NCBI RefSeq assembly: GCF_001573155.1
Contig: NZ_JRWG01000003.1
Coordinates: 186,001-250,000, forward strand
Reading direction: 5' to 3'
Origin: Aequorivita aquimaris
Lineage (GTDB): Bacteria > Bacteroidota > Bacteroidia > Flavobacteriales > Flavobacteriaceae
Length of the DNA stretch: 64,000 bases
This document shows positions 59,797 to 64,000 of this stretch, one piece after another. A program made the translations under genes and the position numbers. The notes under the pieces are model-generated. The model saw only the letters and a program-made list of their open reading frames with translations. It did no database searches and had not been told where the DNA came from. The first letter of the stretch is position 1. Each line of letters starts with the position of its first letter.

Positions 59797-61935
59797 ATGA
59801 TTCAAAAATCCACCTTCTTTTCAATTGCTTCCCTTATTTTTGCCGCTTCAATATACGCGCAGGAAACTTCAAAAAAAACTATGGAAATTACTCCCCCGAA
59901 AGCAGAAAAAATAGCCAAGGAATTAAAAGCCCACGATGATATACGCATTGATAATTATTACTGGCTCAACAATCCCGAGGATGAAAAAGTGATTAATTAT
60001 TTGAAGGAAGAGAACGAATATTACGAATCGATGACGGCGCACACCAAAAAGTTCAAAGAAGATCTTTTTGAGGAAATGAAGGCGCGCATAAAGGAGGATG
60101 ACGAATCAGTTCCATATAAATTAAACGGTTATTACTACATCACTAGGTATGAAATAGGGAAAGATTACCCTATTTACACTAGAAAAAAAGGAAGCTTGGA
60201 GGCCACCGAAGAAATTCTTTTTGATGTGAATGAAATGGCGAAGGATTATTCCTATTACAACCTTACGGGTCTAAATGTTTCCGAAGATAACAAACTGGTT
60301 TCATTTGGGGTAGATACTTTAAGCAGAAGAAAATACGACATCTATATAAAAAACCTTGAAACGGGCGAGATTTACCCAGAGCGCATTCCGCTAACTACGG
60401 GAAGCGCCACTTGGGGCAGCGACAATAAAACCCTTTTCTACACCCGGAAGGATGAAAAAACCCTACGTGCCGATCGAATTTATCGTCACACCCTGGGCAC
60501 GGACCCAATTGCGGACGAACTTGTTTTTACGGAAAATGACGATACCTTCAACACTTACGTTTATAAAACAAAGTCGAAAAAATTTATTGTCATTGGCAGT
60601 TACAGCACCCTTACCTCAGAGTTTCGGGTTCTAAGAGCTGATAGGCCCACGGGAGATTTCAAAATCTTTCAACCGCGCGAAAGAGGGTTGGAGTACAGTA
60701 TTTCGCACTACGGCAACAATTGGTACGTTTTGACAAACAAGGACAAAGCGCTCAATTTCAAACTCATGAAAACCTCAGAAGATAAAACTTCCAAAGAAAA
60801 TTGGGAAGATATGATACCGCATCGCGATGATGTGCTTTTGGAAGACATTGATATTTTTAAGGATTATTTGGTGGTAAGCGAACGAAATAATGGGCTCACA
60901 AAGCTTCGTATAAAAAAATGGAATGGCAAGGAAGATTATTATCTGCCTTTTGATAATGAAACCTACACAGCCTTCACGACCCAAAACCCCGAATTCGACA
61001 CCAAAATTCTTCGCTATGGCTACAATTCCTTGAATACGCCCGCTTCGGTAATAGATTTCAATATGGAAACTAAGGAGAAAACGGTTTTAAAAGAAACGGA
61101 AGTTTTAGGCGGAAAGTTTGATAAAGATAATTATGAAACCGAGCGTTTATGGGCAACCGCCGCAGATGGCACCAAAATACCGATGTCTGTTATTTATAGA
61201 AAAGGAATTAAAAAAGATGGTAAAAACCCAACGCTGGTTTATGGGTATGGTTCCTATGGTGCCACGATAGACCCATACTTTTCGTCCGTGCGATTAAGTC
61301 TGTTGGACCGTGGGTTTATTTTTGCAATTGCCCACGTTCGCGGCGGCGAATATATGGGCAGACAATGGTACGAAGACGGAAAATTGTTGAAAAAGAAAAA
61401 CACCTTCACCGATTTTATTGACGCTTCAAAATACTTGGTTGAGCAGGGCTACACTTCCCCGGAACATCTCTATGCTTCCGGCGGGTCCGCGGGCGGCCTT
61501 TTGATGGGCGCTGTAATAAATATGGCTCCCCACTTATATAATGGTGTGATTGCTTCGGTGCCTTTTGTTGATGTGGTTACAACAATGCTCGATGATTCCA
61601 TACCATTAACTACGGGTGAATATGACGAATGGGGAAACCCTAATGAGGTGGAATACTATAATTATATGAAAAGCTATTCGCCTTATGACAATGTTGAAGC
61701 AAAAGCCTATCCAAATATGCTCGTAACTACCGGGCTTCACGATAGTCAAGTGCAATATTGGGAACCTGCTAAATGGGTGGCGAAGCTTCGCGATTTGAAA
61801 ACTGATAACAATACATTGTTATTACAAACCAATATGGATGCAGGCCATGGCGGGGCTTCCGGGCGTTTTGAAGCCTTAAAGGAAGTAGCTATGGATTATG
61901 CCTTTCTATTGGATTTGGAAGGAATTAAGGAGTAA
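59797..61935 (+). CDS. S9 family peptidase (oligopeptidase B/prolyl oligopeptidase type)
   Basis: This 712-residue protein begins with a signal peptide (MIQKSTFFSIASLIFAASIYA), so it is probably periplasmic. The beta-propeller domain runs to about 430, and the alpha/beta-hydrolase domain holds the nucleophile S564 in ASGGSAGGLLMG, the aspartate in LVTTGLHDSQVQYWEP (about 643-658) and the histidine in MDAGHGGASGRFEA (about 680-693), a full Ser-Asp-His triad. It hydrolyses short peptides after Arg/Lys (oligopeptidase B) or Pro; propeller sequence HDDIRIDNYYWLNNPEDEKV suggests oligopeptidase B. Export is typical of the Bacteroidota versions. Confidence 0.95.
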   Translation: MIQKSTFFSIASLIFAASIYAQETSKKTMEITPPKAEKIAKELKAHDDIRIDNYYWLNNPEDEKVINYLKEENEYYESMTAHTKKFKEDLFEEMKARIKEDDESVPYKLNGYYYITRYEIGKDYPIYTRKKGSLEATEEILFDVNEMAKDYSYYNLTGLNVSEDNKLVSFGVDTLSRRKYDIYIKNLETGEIYPERIPLTTGSATWGSDNKTLFYTRKDEKTLRADRIYRHTLGTDPIADELVFTENDDTFNTYVYKTKSKKFIVIGSYSTLTSEFRVLRADRPTGDFKIFQPRERGLEYSISHYGNNWYVLTNKDKALNFKLMKTSEDKTSKENWEDMIPHRDDVLLEDIDIFKDYLVVSERNNGLTKLRIKKWNGKEDYYLPFDNETYTAFTTQNPEFDTKILRYGYNSLNTPASVIDFNMETKEKTVLKETEVLGGKFDKDNYETERLWATAADGTKIPMSVIYRKGIKKDGKNPTLVYGYGSYGATIDPYFSSVRLSLLDRGFIFAIAHVRGGEYMGRQWYEDGKLLKKKNTFTDFIDASKYLVEQGYTSPEHLYASGGSAGGLLMGAVINMAPHLYNGVIASVPFVDVVTTMLDDSIPLTTGEYDEWGNPNEVEYYNYMKSYSPYDNVEAKAYPNMLVTTGLHDSQVQYWEPAKWVAKLRDLKTDNNTLLLQTNMDAGHGGASGRFEALKEVAMDYAFLLDLEGIKE

Positions 61936-61949
61936 TAAAAATAATTCCT

Positions 61950-61957
61950 TACCTTTG
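61950..61957 (+). promoter_or_regulatory. Putative -7 element of the cysteine synthase-like gene
   Basis: TACCTTTG matches TAnnTTTG, followed by a 56-bp leader holding a small TTCAGTTT/AAACTGAA hairpin (61971-61987). Confidence 0.55.
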
Positions 61958-62013
61958 TGCGGTTAAAATTTTCAGTTTAAAACTGAAGTCATTTTAAAAC
62001 GAACTCCCTCTTT

Positions 62014-63051
62014 ATGAAAGAAGAAATAAAAGCCCACAATAACGTGTTGGAACTTATAGGCAACACACCGTTGATTAAGCTTAACAAGATTACCCAAAAG
62101 ATGAAGGGTAATTATTTCGCAAAGGTTGAAGCATTCAACCCGGGGCATTCTACAAAAGACCGCATTGCACTTTACATTATTGAAGAAGCCGAAAGAAAAG
62201 GCATTTTAAAACCTGGCGACACCATTATTGAGACCACCAGTGGCAATACAGGTTTCAGTATTGCGATGGTTAGCATCATTAAGGGTTACGAATGTATTTT
62301 GGCAGTAAGTTCAAAATCCTCGGCAGATAAGATTGATATGCTGAAAACCATGGGCGCCAAGGTTTATGTGTGCCCGGCCCACGTGAGCGCGGACGATCCA
62401 CGTTCATATTACGAAGTTGCGAAAAGACTTCACAACGAAATAAAAGGTTCGGTTTATATCAATCAATATTTTAACGAGTTGAATATTGATGCGCATTACC
62501 AAACTACCGGCCCAGAAATCTGGGAGCAGACTGCTGGTAAAATCACACATTTAGTGGCTTGCAGCGGAACTGGAGGAACAATCTCTGGAACGGCTCGTTT
62601 CTTAAAAGAGCAAAACCCGAATATAAAAGTTATAGGAATCGACGCTTACGGCTCGGTTCTTCAAAAATATCACCAAACCAAGGAGTTTGACGCAAACGAA
62701 ATCTATCCCTACCGAATTGAAGGTTTGGGCAAGAATTTAATTCCAACCGCAACCGATTTCAATATTATTGATAAGTTTGAAAAAGTAACGGACGAGAGCA
62801 GCGCGCACACGGCCCGTGAGCTTGCAAAAACCGAAGGGCTGTTTGTAGGGTACACCAGCGGCGCGGCGATGCAGGGTTTGAAACAGTTGGAAGAAGAAGG
62901 CGAATTTGATGAAAACAGCAACATTGTAGTTATATTCCCAGACCACGGTTCACGATATATGAGTAAGATTTACAACGATGATTGGATGAACCAGCAAGGT
63001 TTCTTTGATTCTGAAACTGCAGAAATTCATAAAATTGAGTACGTAAAGTAA
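62014..63051 (+). CDS. PLP-dependent cysteine synthase family protein
   Basis: This 345-residue fold-type II PLP enzyme matches the cysteine synthase/cystathionine beta-synthase family. The PLP lysine is K48 in [25 protein letters not shown] (about 71-83) is the asparagine loop; [15 protein letters not shown] (about 187-201) holds the phosphate. In bacteria such proteins make cysteine from O-acetylserine, or cystathionine from serine and homocysteine; the extra C-terminal piece lacks CBS domains and function is not settled. It is transcribed alone from a TACCTTTG promoter, and the hairpin at 63103-63134 follows. Confidence 0.92.
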   Translation: MKEEIKAHNNVLELIGNTPLIKLNKITQKMKGNYFAKVEAFNPGHSTKDRIALYIIEEAERKGILKPGDTIIETTSGNTGFSIAMVSIIKGYECILAVSSKSSADKIDMLKTMGAKVYVCPAHVSADDPRSYYEVAKRLHNEIKGSVYINQYFNELNIDAHYQTTGPEIWEQTAGKITHLVACSGTGGTISGTARFLKEQNPNIKVIGIDAYGSVLQKYHQTKEFDANEIYPYRIEGLGKNLIPTATDFNIIDKFEKVTDESSAHTARELAKTEGLFVGYTSGAAMQGLKQLEEEGEFDENSNIVVIFPDHGSRYMSKIYNDDWMNQQGFFDSETAEIHKIEYVK

Positions 63052-63102
63052 TTTTAGACCCGCCTACCACTAGGCAGGTTTACGATTTTAGATATACGAT
63101 TT

Positions 63103-63134
63103 AAAAACCGATTGTTATTTTCAATCGGTTTTTT
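63103..63134 (+). terminator. Intrinsic terminator after the cysteine synthase-like gene
   Basis: AAAAACCGATTG pairs with CAATCGGTTTTT and is followed by T residues on the plus strand, loop 7 nt. Confidence 0.88.
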
Positions 63135-63196
63135 ATTTGGATTTGGGTTGTCTAAAATCTCACGACTAAAATCCAATATCTCACAAATAATTTAAT

Positions 63197-63204
63197 TAAT
63201 TTTG
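63197..63204 (+). promoter_or_regulatory. Putative -7 element of the serine palmitoyltransferase-like gene
   Basis: TAATTTTG fits TAnnTTTG, 25 bp before the start codon at 63230. Confidence 0.55.
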
Positions 63205-63229
63205 TCCCAAATTTTTAACTAAAGATTTA

Positions 63230-64000
63230 ATGAAAGATTTATTCGATAAAATCTATAAAGATAAAGGTCCATTGGGAAAATGGGCCGAACAAGCGGAAGG
63301 CTACTTTGTTTTCCCAAAACTGGAAGGCCCCATTTCCAATAGAATGAAATTTAAGGGCAAGGAGGTAATCACTTGGAGCATCAATGATTATTTAGGGCTT
63401 GCCAACCACCCTGAAGTTAGAAAGGTAGATGCCGAAGCCGCCAAAAAATGGGGTTCTGCCTACCCAATGGGTGCACGAATGATGAGCGGCCATACCGATC
63501 TTCACGAACAACTTCAAAGAGAACTCGCAGCATTTGTACATAAAGAAGCAGCTTATTTGCTGAATTTTGGATACCAGGGAATGGTTTCAACCATAGACGC
63601 GCTTGTTTCAAAAGACGATGTGATTGTTTACGATGTTGATGCCCATGCTTGTATTATTGATGGCGTTCGTCTTCATTTGGGCCAGCGCTTTACTTACAAG
63701 CACAACGATATGGAAAGTATCGAAAAAAACCTGCAGCGCGCCACAAAAGTTGCCGAAAAAACGGGTGGCGGAATTCTTCTTATTTCTGAAGGTGTTTTCG
63801 GAATGCGCGGCGAGCAAGGAAAATTGAAAGAAATTATTGCACTTAAGGAAAAATACAATTTCCGATTTTTCGTGGATGATGCCCATGGTTTCGGAACGCT
63901 TGGAAAAACAGGTGCCGGAGCAGGTGAGGAGCAGGGAGTGCAAGATGGAATAGACGTATATTTTGCAACTTTCGCAAAATCCATGGCGAGTACGGGAGCA
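63230..64000 (+). CDS. Aminotransferase, alpha-oxoamine synthase family (serine palmitoyltransferase-like), 3' end cut
   Basis: 257 codons from ATG 63230 run off the right edge (a whole enzyme is about 400-420 residues). The fold-type I PLP motifs are present: INDYLGLANHPEV (about 50-62), GARMMSGHTDLHEQLQRELA (about 82-101), YDVDAHACIIDGVRLH with the cofactor-stacking histidine (about 133-148), FVDDAHGFGTLGKTG (PLP-binding Asp, about 215-229) and the Schiff-base lysine K250 in FAKSMASTG. Members condense acyl-CoA with an amino acid. In Bacteroidota this branch is mostly serine palmitoyltransferase, the first step of sphingolipid synthesis, or 2-amino-3-ketobutyrate ligase; the truncated view cannot fully decide. 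Confidence 0.88.
   Translation, partial: MKDLFDKIYKDKGPLGKWAEQAEGYFVFPKLEGPISNRMKFKGKEVITWSINDYLGLANHPEVRKVDAEAAKKWGSAYPMGARMMSGHTDLHEQLQRELAAFVHKEAAYLLNFGYQGMVSTIDALVSKDDVIVYDVDAHACIIDGVRLHLGQRFTYKHNDMESIEKNLQRATKVAEKTGGGILLISEGVFGMRGEQGKLKEIIALKEKYNFRFFVDDAHGFGTLGKTGAGAGEEQGVQDGIDVYFATFAKSMASTGA

Noticed and set aside
61950-62013. Riboswitch (SAM or similar) before the cysteine synthase-like gene
   Set aside because: The leader is about 56 bp with only a small hairpin and none of the conserved SAM aptamer blocks.
1-64000. tRNA, rRNA, complete IS element or prophage
   Set aside because: No tRNA-like TTCGAATC arm, no rRNA, no transposase, integrase or phage structural gene was found; only the HTH gene and repeats hint at mobility.

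Overview
The window is chromosomal DNA of a Bacteroidota bacterium, almost certainly of the family Flavobacteriaceae. Four things point there: secreted proteins ending in type IX secretion (T9SS, Por) C-terminal domains; TonB-dependent receptors with carboxypeptidase-like N-terminal domains; a DUF4249 lipoprotein; and promoters fitting the Bacteroidota -7 consensus TAnnTTTG, with A-rich rather than Shine-Dalgarno leaders. A genus cannot be fixed from the sequence alone. I saw no rRNA, tRNA, CRISPR array or complete insertion sequence.

Layout. 1-8820 (minus strand) is a fatty acid module: a MarR regulator, fused hydroxyacyl-CoA dehydrogenase/enoyl-CoA hydratase, thiolase and acyl-CoA dehydrogenase form one likely operon, with a DUF488 protein, an SMR transporter and a long-chain acyl-CoA ligase upstream. 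9054-12856 is a LytS/LytT-type signalling operon with two kinases, one with a degenerate ATP site. 12897-16588 holds two GNAT acetyltransferases and two tandem paralogous T9SS proteins. 16589-19190 is an accessory island: an excisionase-like HTH gene, heptamer arrays, an 18-bp tandem repeat, a single-gene cassette bounded by a 10-bp inverted repeat, two unknown genes and a REP-like palindrome. 19191-28316 has purL, a large T9SS protein, a secreted endonuclease I and an RNA methyltransferase. 28542-38596 has a Ycf48-like lipoprotein, a sodium:solute symporter with a 36-residue partner, a PIG-L deacetylase, MscS, Maf, a UbiA prenyltransferase, KdsC and a DUF2520 protein. 38723-43347 is a Crp-type regulator, a small membrane protein, a truncated haemoglobin and a CcsB-CcsA cytochrome c maturation fusion. 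43428-48665 has fumC, a TonB-dependent receptor and an ArsC-like protein. 48818-55281 is a four-gene outer membrane operon. 55380-64000 has a DUF1328 protein, an orphan TPP riboswitch, prfB with its programmed frameshift, threonine aldolase, YegP, YbaB, an S9 peptidase, a cysteine synthase-like enzyme and the start of a serine palmitoyltransferase-like gene.

Most notable: (i) a well-formed TPP riboswitch (55603-55690) with its own probable promoter, followed directly by an intrinsic terminator and the 3' end of the opposing prfB, so it controls no visible gene; (ii) the cassette-like gene at 17651-18463; (iii) a perfect TTTATGA-N6-TCATAAA palindrome next to the Crp-family gene; (iv) a GAF kinase lacking the ATP-binding G box beside an intact kinase; (v) short tandem arrays, mostly of 7-bp units, in several intergenic gaps.
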